From Euclidia mi (Eukaryota; Arthropoda; Insecta; Lepidoptera; Erebidae), in NCBI GenBank assembly GCA_944739405.2, contig OX123196.2, forward strand, positions 70,083,688 to 70,147,687: a DNA stretch of 64,000 nucleotides. The letters are read 5' to 3'. Below, piece by piece: positions 55,453 through 64,000 of the stretch. The position numbers and the translations under genes are program-made. The notes below the pieces were generated by a model. That model had not been told where the DNA came from, searched no databases, and saw nothing but the letters and a program-made list of their open reading frames with translations. Every line of letters begins with the position of its first letter. The stretch's first letter is position 1.

Positions 55453-56539
55453 TATGGCTTTGGTCTCCTCAATATTTGATTATTTTTATAACATTAACTT
55501 CCACTAACGGCTTTGCCGCTTTGGTGACTCGTGATAAATAAATATACGCCAAACAATCCTCAATAATCACTCCATCCGCTAGTGAAAATATAATGAAAAT
55601 ATGTACAGTAGTTTTTGAGTTTATGGCAAACAGACAGTCTTTTTGTTTTGACTGTTTTTTTAATATGTAAGGATACATTGCCAAATAATTCCTATATCAC
55701 TGATATCTTTCTAAATATGAAACATCGTCATCAAAAACATACCAGACTCAGCCCAACTATTTGTGATTTCATTTTTTATTCCGCTTAGGAATTGAACCTA
55801 TGACACTCTGAGCGACATAGTGGCGAAGTGACTACGTTAATAAGCAGTGCCCTATCCGTGCAATCTCATGAATTTAACTCGACTAATTTACTTATTACAT
55901 TACGTTTCCAAAAATATTGTTTATTTTGGAAATAAATGTAGAATTTTACTTGTATAGAAGACTTTTAGCCTAACAATAAGTATTACAATATAATTCGCGT
56001 CTTTTTAGACAAGAAGATATTATAAGCTGCTACTTTTATAAGCTCACTCATAACGCCATGGCCGATACATCTGTCTCTTTCACTCTTCTTGTGGTGACCT
56101 GAAACAGAGAATTAGTTTTTGGGAGAAATTCGAAAGGAAATTTGAGAGGATTAGGGGTAGCGTATGTAAAAATTATTTCGCACTTTTCAGTTGGTCGATT
56201 TTTTAAGGCGGTTCTCTTTTTTTTAAAAAGAAACTAAATACGTACTTAGTTAACATTTTTGTTGCGATTTTTAAGTTTTCATTTTCGTTTTTTTTCTTCT
56301 TATTATTTTTATTTCATACTTTTTAGTGTTAGGTACTTCGTTCGTTTACTTCAGGTTTTGTGTTAACTACTCTTTTATTTATTTCATACTTTTTAGTGAT
56401 AGGTACTCCATTTACTTTAAGTTTTGGGCTAATTAATAGTTTGCTTATAGATAGATTCTTCAATTATTTTAGTGATAAGTTTTCTGCTGGTATCAGTCTG
56501 TAATCATGACTTTGACATAGGTACCTACTTTTATTCTGT

Positions 56540-57120
56540 GTGCCTATGGGCTTAGGCTTGATGCTGCAAGAGAGAGGTGAATTTAGGGAATCAGCCACAT
56601 ACGGAAGGACGCCCACCGCAAATGCTGCTCCGGCTGATCCAAACAAATGCGGCGGACTTGTACTGAGCTCTCGTATTATGCTGTGGAGAAATATGTCAAT
56701 AACGGATGGCTTAGCAAATGGGGCTATGGGTGTTCCTAAAGAATTTAAATGTCCGGCACTAAGAAGAGATCAACTTGAGCCAGGTGAACTGCCTGATGCC
56801 ATTTTGATATTATTTGGTGATCCATCAATAGCATTGCGTCTTAAAGATGATGATGGATACATTTCCATAGCTCCAGGGACAGCGACCTATCAAGGCAATC
56901 GCGGTTATGGTGATATCGAGAGGTGGATGTTGCCAGTCATATTGAGTTGAGTTGTGACGGTATACAAGTTGCAAGGATGTACACTCAGTGCCGCGGTAAT
57001 CGACCTAGGGCCTAAAATCTTTGCTAAAGGCTAATGCTATGTTGCCTTGAGTCTTGAGAGTTGAGTGAGTTAAATCCCTAAAAGGCATGGCTTTGTGAGT
57101 GATGTCTATAGTTGGTGCCA
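56540..57120 (+). pseudogene. Helitron (PIF1-like) helicase C-terminal remnant
   Basis: MLWRNMSITDGLANGAMGV, CPALRRDQLEPGELPDAI, DGYISIAPGTATYQGN and RGYGDIERWMLPVILS are open in one frame. KLQGCTLSAAVIDLGPKIFA follows after a break. These are the final motifs of the PIF1-type helicase of Helitron RepHel proteins, including the T.HK.QG box (here V.KLQG). Catalytic N-terminal motifs and Rep domain are absent; frame breaks and a stop at 56948 show decay. Confidence 0.8.
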
Positions 57121-57124
57121 CGAG

Positions 57125-58160
57125 AAGATAGACTTTTTGTAAACAAACATTCAGGGCTTCACAACCTTTTTTCAAACAGTTGTGTTTTTGATTTTATACT
57201 TTTTGAACAGTCTTTTTTTTTTTCAATGCCTAATTATGCCACTATGTTGTTTTAATTTATATTGTTTAATTTTACTGAAATAAAAATATTTGATTTTGTG
57301 TTTGAATGGTCGAATGTTCATATATTTACCGATTTTTTGTCGTTTTACACATAATTTATTCTGTAAATTAAGGAAAATTAGAGTACCATGTATGTTAATG
57401 ATAGAGTACATACATGTTACTCTATTATGACATGATTTATTTTTTAATCATAGTAGATAGCCTACCTATTCTAAAATATTAAATTATTGACCATCAATGA
57501 ATAATATAACTAGCTAGTACATTGCATAAAAAATTCTGGGCATGGAGATTTTACGTTGTTTGTGAATGAAATTGTCAGAATGAAGTTAAACAAAATTAAT
57601 TAAAGTTACGGTAGTCTGAAAACGCAATTTCTTTTTTAGGTATAAATAATTTTCTGTGCGACTAATAGTTTGCCATCTGCTATTCTGCACCCGCTTTTTC
57701 GAGATGCCGGCACCGCAGCGGGAGGAACGTTGAGATCCTATACACTTGTATTTAACTTTACATTTACCTTTTCTGGACAACTAGAAATTTAATTTTGTTC
57801 TCTGATAAATACATGTTAAGCCCAAGAATGGAACATTTCAATGAAATAACTCCAAATGTTGACATTCTAGGCGTCAGTACCTCAAGATATCAAAAGATCC
57901 TGTTGACAGCGCATAACATCGATAAAAACCCGATCCATTGACATATTAGTTTCCAATGACAGGTATCTATGTACCGTTGCGCTCATTGGATTTGAAATTA
58001 TTTGCTTTTGACAGAACTATCGCTATGTAACTTAGTAGAAATTCTTTGTTTACAAAAAGTCTATGTTCTCGTGGCACGGACTATAGAACAAATTACTCAA
58101 CCATCCCCACGACAACAGAGCCTTAATTCTTTCACCGACTTTCTTTGTTTTTAATCGCAG
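57125..58160. other. No gene seen
   Basis: AT-rich; nothing recognised beyond weak ORFs. Confidence 0.4.
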
Positions 58161-58164
58161 AGAC

Positions 58165-58295
58165 ATAGACATGTAAACACACACACACACACTTGTACAC
58201 ACACACACACACTCACACACACACACGTACACATACAAATACACAAACTCGCGCGCGCGCGCACAAACGTACACACGTACAAACACACACACATA
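58165..58295. repeat. (CA)n microsatellite with interruptions
   Basis: CACACACAC runs mixed with CGCGCGCGCG and ACGTACAC. Confidence 0.9.
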
Positions 58296-58334
58296 ATACA
58301 TACAAACATACTAAGAACCAATATACCTATGTAT

Positions 58335-58665
58335 ACCTACGGGTCAAACTGAGAACCTTATTTTTTGAAGTCGGTTAAGATAATAAAACTTTCTCCTAAG
58401 TGTAACAAATACTTTTCAGCCAAACTCGAGTTAATCGTGGGCAAACTTACATATATACGGGTCAAACTCAGAACCTTCTTTTTTTTAAAGTCGGTTAAGC
58501 GCCTAAAACCTTCTCCTAAGTGTAACAAATACTTTTCTGAAAGCCGCATCAAAATCGGTTCAGCCAAACGCGAGATAATCGCGGACAAACATACATACAT
58601 ACATACTTACATACATACATACAGGTCAAACTGAGAACCTCCTTTTTTTGAAGTCGGTTAAAAAC
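58335..58665 (+). repeat. Tandem partial copies of a transposon tail, about 120-150 bp
   Basis: GGGTCAAACTGAGAACCTT then GAAGTCGGTTAAG appears three times (58340, 58458, 58622), with TTCTCCTAAGTGTAACAAAT ACTTTTC in the first two. The string is abundant in lepidopteran genomes, next to RTE-like ends. A TACA run links units. Confidence 0.8.
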
Positions 58666-58904
58666 CATTTTCTATCCCATATACCTATCGTGTTTTTAAA
58701 ACAGTTATTAAATTACTAAAGAACATTTTACTTCCTTTCCTTTTCAAATTATTTATTATTTATTTACAAGTGACTGTTATTTATTAGATTTCTATCACAA
58801 AATTAACTGAAAATTAAAATTATATCCTTAATAAAATTATTTGCCTCAACTTTACGGCTTGGATATTATCAGCCGTGGTCAAGACATGATAAATATAACA
58901 ATCA

Positions 58905-59190
58905 GCGTGGTATAGGCCAAATCCTTCGTCGTCTCACAATGCTATTGTGATGAAAATTAGGAGGCCTATGCCCAACAGTGGACGGCTACAGGTTGTAAAG
59001 TCGAACAACTTCCCGCTCGACCACCATAAGGGCGGGAATCGCTTAGCAAGACATCGTCGCTTCCAGTGCTACTTTACACGCACATTGATACTTGTATACA
59101 AAACCAGTTTCTAGTGTGCCTCGACTCTATGAGCGAGCCAAGGGATTCTTTTTCAAACTGGTCCAGCGCCGACTTGTTTGATTGTACACT
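58905..59190 (-). repeat. RTE-like 3' end plus dispersed repeat (inverse of 42455-42645)
   Basis: GGAGGCCTATGCCCAACAGT GGACGGCTACAGG at 58961-58993, then the inverted copy with CTCTATGAGCGAGCCAAGG. Confidence 0.65.
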
Positions 59191-59234
59191 GATGATAAAC
59201 AAATAGGATGCCCGCACCTATGCCTGCACATTTT

Positions 59235-59445
59235 ATTTCCATTTTTTTTTATGTTGCCGCCCGATCCTGTAGGGATTTCTGGAAATCCTTTCTTAGTGCA
59301 CCCCTACGGTATTCAAGGAGAATACATCCTATATTACAGCTTCTTGCGCCCAATCGTTTCGGCTGTGCGTGTCTGTCAGTCGGACAGTTACTGACTGACT
59401 GACAGATACGCACAGCCGAAACTGACTGACACAAGTATTGTACTT
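59235..59445 (+). repeat. Transposon tail, related to 25350-25560
   Basis: GCCCGATCCTGTAGGGATTT CTGGAAATCC, CTTGCGCCCAATCGTTTCGG and a TCAGTCGGACAGTTACTGAC TGACTGAC palindromic end. Confidence 0.6.
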
Positions 59446-59454
59446 CATCATCAT

Positions 59455-59675
59455 CAGCCTTTATCAGTCCACTGCTGGACTAGGCCTCTCCTTTGAAAGG
59501 AGGAATTGGCCTACTATACTACGCTAGCCAAACGGGTTGGTATAGGGTTTGTATCAAGTTTTCCTTCTCTTACAGTGCTGTTTTCTACATAATATGCTCC
59601 TTCTGTCGGCTCTTACGACACCCATGGGATGATATGGGGTGGTGACAATCCGTATTCTTAATCCATCACCACACG
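59455..59675 (+). repeat. RTE-like 3'-end repeat, copy 2
   Basis: CATCATCATCAGCCTTTATC AGTCCACTGCTGGACTAGGC and AAACGGGTTGGTATAGGGTT; matches 26080-26275. Confidence 0.75.
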
Positions 59676-59774
59676 TATTGTACTTAAACAGATATAATAT
59701 GTAGGTATAGTACATACCTGGTCACCCCTCCAAGTCGTCTCAGGACCGATCTACCAGCGTTTGTCCCCGTATAT

Positions 59775-59894
59775 TCAATAGAACTGCTTGAGTTGCTCAT
59801 ACGTGAGAAAGAATATGATGTTCCAAGGTCCCATGCGGAGCCACGTCGGGATGAAACCTTTGTATAGCGCCATGAAACCCTCGTTGCGGACAGT
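59775..59894 (-). CDS. Bmcp: Bmcp last exon
   Basis: TVRNEGFMALYKGFIPTWLR MGPWNIIFFLTYEQLKQFY stop. Acceptor CTTCTTCCAG, phase 0. Carries the second part of the third carrier repeat and helix 6. Confidence 0.9.
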   Translation of the reverse strand, partial: TVRNEGFMALYKGFIPTWLRMGPWNIIFFLTYEQLKQFY

Positions 59895-62800
59895 CTGGAA
59901 GAAGAAAGTGTAGTGTTACAACATATTAGGACACAACCCACGGAAAATAAATATATAGACACACGCCTGTATCCCCGACGGGGTAGGCAGAGGTGTTACT
60001 TATATTACACTCACACTTCTCTATATTGTATATTTTAGATTCCATTTAATAGAGGCGAGGCTTTTGCCGCTGCCGGGTACATTACTAGACTCCCTTATGC
60101 TACTGAGAATTCGAAAAACCTCACTAACAGTTGCGCGACCCGAGAATCGAACCCGGGACCTCCCGATCAGCAGACGCGTCGCTATCCACTGGACTACGGA
60201 CTGCGGCAGTCAAAATAAAATTTACTAATAGAAAAAACATTCGTGTTGTCAATCTAATTTATTTATTTCACACCTACAGCTTTTAGGCGAAGCATACAAT
60301 ACATACATACATACCTAGACTCACGCCTGTTTCCCCGAAGGGGTAGGCAGAGGCATATTAAACGCCCACTTTTCGCCAGTGTTTTGATCCCACGTAATAG
60401 GTGGCGAGCCTATTGCCGCTTATCGGGATATTTAGTTTGCCGTCGCCTCGTCCGTTGATCGGCAGGTGCACCACTTGCAGGTGAGGTTGGCGCCCGACCC
60501 CTAAGTTCTTGGTGGGAACCCTATGCACCCTACTGCATACAATATCTTACGCATATTTTACCAGGTGTGAGACAACATTTTCCATCGACAAATACTTACT
60601 TTAAAATACAATAAAAAAAGTCAAAAAGTTTTGAAAAGAGATAAACAAAGGTTTATCAAACTGGGTCAATTTGAGAAATCTGTGGGTATTTGTGACAGAC
60701 TACGTCAAGTCTAATTAAATATAATATTTAGCATCAAACTTTTCTAGTTGATTTCTCAAAGCTTCCATTGATAGATTGTTGGGCATCAAAAGAATAAACG
60801 AAACTCTCACGCATAGCGGTAAATAGTATTTTAACTTTACGACAACATATGCTAAGCGTCCACTGATCGGCATCGTACGCATCGGATGCATCGCATTTTA
60901 TTTTCATACTGCGTCCACTGTATCGGCAGCGATCGGATTGCCAACGCAAGTGTACCAGTGATCGAACATGTATTTGTGAGAATGGAAGAAAGCGAAGAAG
61001 AACAATTTGTCGTTATTGCTTGCTTGTTACTAGAAGAGGAAGAAAATGCAAACACATCTAAAAAAAGAAAACAAAACATCTCTAGATACACGACATTCGG
61101 TATGACGTCATCGGCACGCATCGCAAAAGTTGCCTCTCGGAGCATGGGTGTCGGCATTACCGATGTGCGATCCGTACGATGCGGATCAGTGGATGCACTT
61201 GTATGACTTTCTATACAAAGAATACTACGATCCGTGAAATGCGATGCGTCCGATGCGTACGATGACGATCAGTGGACGCTCAGCTTTACTAGACATTTTG
61301 TTTTTTGTTTTTTTAGATGTGTTTGCATTTTCTTCCTCTTCTACTAACAAACAAGCAATAACGACAAATTGTTCTTCGCTTTCTTCCATTCTCACAAATA
61401 CATGTACGATCACTGGTACTTGCGTCGGCAATCCGATGGCTACCGAAACAGTCGACGCAGTATGAAAATAAATGCGATGCGTGCGATGCCGATCAGTCGA
61501 CGCTTACCATTAATGATTTTCACACCAAACTTTTAGAAATCGTCTAAAATCTACATTCTACACAAGAAATTATTATACTTTTGTCTTTTACCATATACGA
61601 CATGTATTCCTACAAAACTAGATAACTAAGTGGAGGGTTAAGATTTTTACCTTATAGGTAAAAATCTTAATCTCTTCTTCAAAAGTTTGAGCAATCCTGC
61701 TGTAAACAATCTTACCTGTAAGAGACAGTCGATCGTTCCCTTATATATCTTCTCGTGAGGAGATGGCAGTTGATTCTTTAGTTTTCTTTGGTTCATTAAT
61801 CTCGTCTGAAAAATAAAAGCAATTACTTATTACTCTCTCACTCGCACTAACATCTTAAAGTTTTCATCAGTCATTACTGCAATAAGATTCTCAAGTATGT
61901 ATCACAACTACTTGATATTCTTACGTGTGACACTATAGTCTTAATGTAACTTCATTATAGTATTGGATAGAAACCTGTAATGGCAAATGTATAATGACGT
62001 TTGATAAATCATTTTTTTCGAAGAGAAAGAGACCCAAGACCTGCAAACCATGGCTCCGGGCTCAGTGGATTTCCCTCACCGCAAGGAACGAAGAAATATG
62101 TATACTGCTACTTTATGACTATCATGTTGTAGGATACTGATGACGGTATTTTAGCCAGGCCAAGCCAGTCTTGTGGTTCTGCGACTCGAAAAACGATACA
62201 CAAATAAAGACAGATTATCTTATTGAAGCCACAAAATTATATTTCTATCTAATGAGGCATCTGGCTGTTACTTGCCTTAGGAAAAGAATCGTTAGGCCAT
62301 TTCGGAGGCCTTCGGGTGGTCTGAAAACTCTGACACCAGACGTAGAAGGCCACACTCACTCGAAACGAAAAAGCGTACGTTTTTTGACTGAGATGAAGAT
62401 GATGTAATATTCTTACTCACCCTCATAACCACAGACATAGATCTACATAGATAACGCAAATGCATGCACTTCGCGTGTCTGAACCCCGACCAAGCGTCGA
62501 GGTTGGTCGCCGCTAACTTCAGTCCCCGCGCGTCCGTTGTTGCAGCCGAACGTCCGCAAAAAACTAAAAAAATGCCTCGTTGCGTGATAATTAACTGCAA
62601 TAGTCCAAAAATTTCGAGCACCTAAAGGCAGAAACATATTTCCTATCACAGGTAAGTTATTTTAAAATTATATTATGCGTAAATTCATATTAAAACTGTT
62701 TTTAAGTATTCCAAGCTGCGTGTCGTTCCAGAACATACCTAACTATAAATTACCGTTAAGTAAACTTTATTCACATTACGTTGCCGCGTTTGCTTTGGAC

Positions 62801-63386
62801 GTTTGATCTGACGTTGTGTGTTAGGAGACGATGAATATCGCACAAGCGATACTGTCGCAAATCGCTTCGGTACAGTTCGTACAGTAGGTATTAAAAAGTC
62901 GGCACGCTTGGTTTCAATACAAATCGTGATAATTGCGTTATCTATGTAGATCTATATCTGTGCTCATAACCTCTAAAGGCGTGCTAGCCACAGCGCTCCC
63001 CAGACTAGCCAGCAGACTGGACGCGAAGTGGTTCTGAGGCGTATCTCCTAGAGGTACGGTGAGCCGCTTCTTGCAGGCGTCGTAGACCGGCAGCTCGACA
63101 GCCGCGATGACGAAATTGTATCACTCACCCTCATGACATCCAGCGGCGTGCTAGCCACAGCACTCCCCAAGCTCGCCAATAAACTCGACGCGAAGTGATT
63201 CAGAGGCGTATCTCCTAGAGGTACGGTGAGCCGCTTCTTGCAGGCGTCGTAGACCGGCAGCTCGACGGCTGCGATGACGGCGGCGCGTTGCGAGGTGGGC
63301 CCGACTCCTCGCCACAGACCGCGCATACCTTCCAGCTGGTAGATGCAGATGAAGCAGCGGACAAGGCCGCGCTTTTCGTCGCCCAC
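59775..63386 (-). CDS. Bmcp: Mitochondrial carrier, SLC25A14/A30 (Bmcp) type, C-terminal half
   Basis: An inner-membrane six-helix transporter of the SLC25 family, brain mitochondrial carrier/UCP-like branch; the substrate in insects is not established from sequence. Exons 63386-63129, 61805-61716 and 59894-59775 join in phase to 155 residues: GDEKRGLVRCFICIYQLEGM RGLWRGVGPTSQRAAVIAAV ELPVYD, then the carrier signature PLDVMR split from TRLMNQR by an intron, then NEGFMALYKGFIP..LRMGPWNIIFF.TYEQLKQFY and a stop. The family is about 290-330 residues, so the N-terminal half lies beyond 64000. GVGPT.QRAA, ELPVYD and GPWNIIFF point to this branch over dicarboxylate carriers. The 63129 donor abuts a duplicated exon piece (62963-63112) that may interfere with splicing. 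Confidence 0.85.
59955..60207 (-). mobile_element. tRNA-headed SINE (CCTCCGTGGTCCA family)
   Basis: Inverse B box CGGGTTCGATTCTCGGGTC, AATTCTCAGTAGCATAAGG, end CCCCGTCGGGGATACAGGCG. In a Bmcp intron. Confidence 0.75.
60310..60425 (-). mobile_element. SINE 3' fragment, same family
   Basis: CTCACGCCTGTTTCCCCGAA GGGGTAGGCAGAGG and ATAGGTGGCGAGCCTATTGC; preceded by a TACA run. Confidence 0.65.
60852..61508. mobile_element. Harbinger-like foldback element with nested termini
   Basis: TAAGCGTCCACTGATCGGCA TCG opens at 60852 and GATGCCGATCAGTCGACGCT TA closes at 61508. Internal copies of the same terminus lie at 60907, 61180 and 61265. Both arms carry the same ORF start in opposite orientation (MEESEEEQFVVIACLLLEEE at 60980 plus; MEESEEQFVVIACLLVEEEE near 61390 minus), resembling the acidic N-terminus of Harbinger transposases. 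The rest of the transposase is missing. Confidence 0.7.
61716..61805 (-). CDS. Bmcp: Bmcp middle exon
   Basis: 30 codons, TRLMNQRKLKNQLPSPHEKI YKGTIDCLLQ. Acceptor ATTTTTCAG, donor GTAAGA, phase 0 to 0. Continues the carrier signature after helix 5. Confidence 0.9.
61810..62400. other. Bmcp intron with one dispersed repeat
   Basis: 62220-62370 shares GAATCGTTAGGCCATTTCGG AGGCCTTC with 25745-25930 (inverted). Nothing else recognised. Confidence 0.45.
62430..62962 (+). mobile_element. 533-bp P-like/hAT-like element with THAP ORF start, 8-bp target duplication
   Basis: Ends CACAGACATAGATCTACATA GATAACGC and the inverse with one mismatch (28 bp). CTCATAAC flanks both sides perfectly (62422-62429 and 62963-62970). 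At 62572 an ATG opens MPRCVIINCNSPKISST then stop; the next frame gives PKGRNIFPIT to a donor GTAAGT, so it looks like a THAP first exon with a 1-base shift. Eight-bp duplications and THAP transposases are features of P elements; hAT also makes 8-bp duplications. Non-autonomous. Confidence 0.8.
62963..63112 (-). pseudogene. Partial duplicate of the Bmcp exon, broken by a transposon
   Basis: Same frame as 63279-63129: VIAAVELPVYDACKKRLTVP LGDTPQNHFASSLLASLGSA VASTPLEVM. It starts without an acceptor, 16 bp after the donor of the intact exon. Its own donor (AGG/GTGAGT) survives at 62421-62415, on the far side of the 533-bp element. Most of the differences from the intact copy are synonymous. 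Confidence 0.85.
63129..63386 (-). CDS. Bmcp: Bmcp exon (helices 4-5)
   Basis: 86 codons, GDEKRGLVRCFICIYQLEGM ... GVGPTSQRAAVIAAVELPVY ... NHFASSLLASLGSAVASTPL DVMR. Acceptor CCTTTTCCAG, donor GTGAGT, phase 0 to 0. Confidence 0.9.
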
Positions 63387-63389
63387 CTG

Positions 63390-64000
63390 GAAAAGGATAT
63401 AATTTTTTTCGACTTAGTGCCAGACCACATGGATCTTAACTGGGATTTCCAGATTGCCGGCCAAACTGGAATTCGTCAACCACATGTTATTATTATATGT
63501 TTGAAGGACAGTGTGAGTGAGTCGTACTGTCTCGCCACTTCCAGAAGTGCTCATCTCATAGGGCTTTAACATATATTTAGAAAAGATCATGATGCACGAA
63601 ATCGAAACAGTCTGAGCACACTGGTAGGGAACGTCATTATATCGACGGACTCGTTATCCAGCATGCATGCGGCTTTCTTGTCGTATGAGTGTTGAATGAT
63701 GAACACAGCACTCGCCTTGTGTCGATATGGCGGACACGTGTAGCGGAAAGGGAGGGTTCATCAGTAGGTATAATTAGGGTTAAGGCCTGAGGAGGAACGC
63801 GCACGCTGGCTAAACGCTGGTGGGACAGGGACCTAAGCTGCACGGGCTAGCTTTACCAGAATAGTGATACTCTTAAACAATCGCTTCCATAATCCAGAAG
63901 ACTGAACCACTCAGAGCGCTTAGACTTAGTAAGTACCTACTTCTTGACTGACTACTACGGCTGCCCCATTCTAAGGTGGACACCAGCCTTATTATAAAAC
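63390..64000. other. Bmcp upstream intron, nothing recognised
   Basis: No further carrier exon is visible to the right edge, so the next upstream exon lies beyond the window. Confidence 0.5.

Noticed and set aside
55256..55507. 83-codon plus-strand ORF as a gene
   Set aside because: Much of it is an inverted repeat; no splice context, and the start is in AT-rich DNA without a credible promoter or homologue.
58050..58378. ORFs over the CA microsatellite
   Set aside because: Low-complexity dinucleotide repeat read in frame on both strands.

Overview
The window looks like lepidopteran (butterfly or moth) nuclear DNA. It is AT-rich, intron-rich and crowded with transposable-element remains typical of that order: non-LTR retrotransposon 3' ends, tRNA-headed SINEs, a Helitron helicase remnant, a Penelope-like GIY-YIG remnant, many foldback MITEs, and genes with small phase-compatible exons. 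There is no bacterial or viral gene content. Calls rest on reading frames, splice sites and remembered family motifs; no database search was possible.

Left three quarters (about 0.85-48.6 kb, minus strand): at least 25 small exons with good splice sites encode charged, heptad-rich coiled-coil segments plus one long Pro/Ser/Cys-rich exon. I divide them into three models. Gene A (48598-45106) has 4 exons and 187 codons. Gene B (44434-35620) has 7 exons and 288 codons. Gene C (from 33033 leftwards, leaving the window below 854) has 14 exons and 622 codons read without a stop. All the phases also allow A, B and C to be one gene of about 48 kb with alternative terminal exons. I do not recognise the protein family. 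Introns hold SINEs, LINE tails, foldbacks and a 69-bp minisatellite that contains copies of a 5' splice site of gene C itself.

Right end (59.7-63.4 kb, minus strand): the C-terminal half of a mitochondrial carrier of the SLC25A14/A30 (Bmcp, brain mitochondrial carrier) type, in 3 exons. The largest exon has a 151-bp partial duplicate beside it, and a 533-bp element with 8-bp target duplications and a THAP-like ORF sits inside that duplicate.

Between and within these genes are: a THAP first exon with two adjacent perfect palindromes (22.4-22.96 kb), a decayed Tc1/mariner-type transposon (11.46-13.47 kb), several LINE reverse-transcriptase remnants (20 kb, 27 kb, 30 kb, 37-39 kb), a Mutator-like element with 9-bp target duplications (43.26-44.37 kb), two TTA/TAA-flanked MITEs (49.1 and 53.7 kb), a foldback carrying a Harbinger-like ORF start (60.85-61.5 kb), and a repeat containing a tRNA-iMet-like segment in two inverted copies (41.2 and 51.4 kb). 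The stretch 48.6-59.7 kb holds no host gene that I can support.
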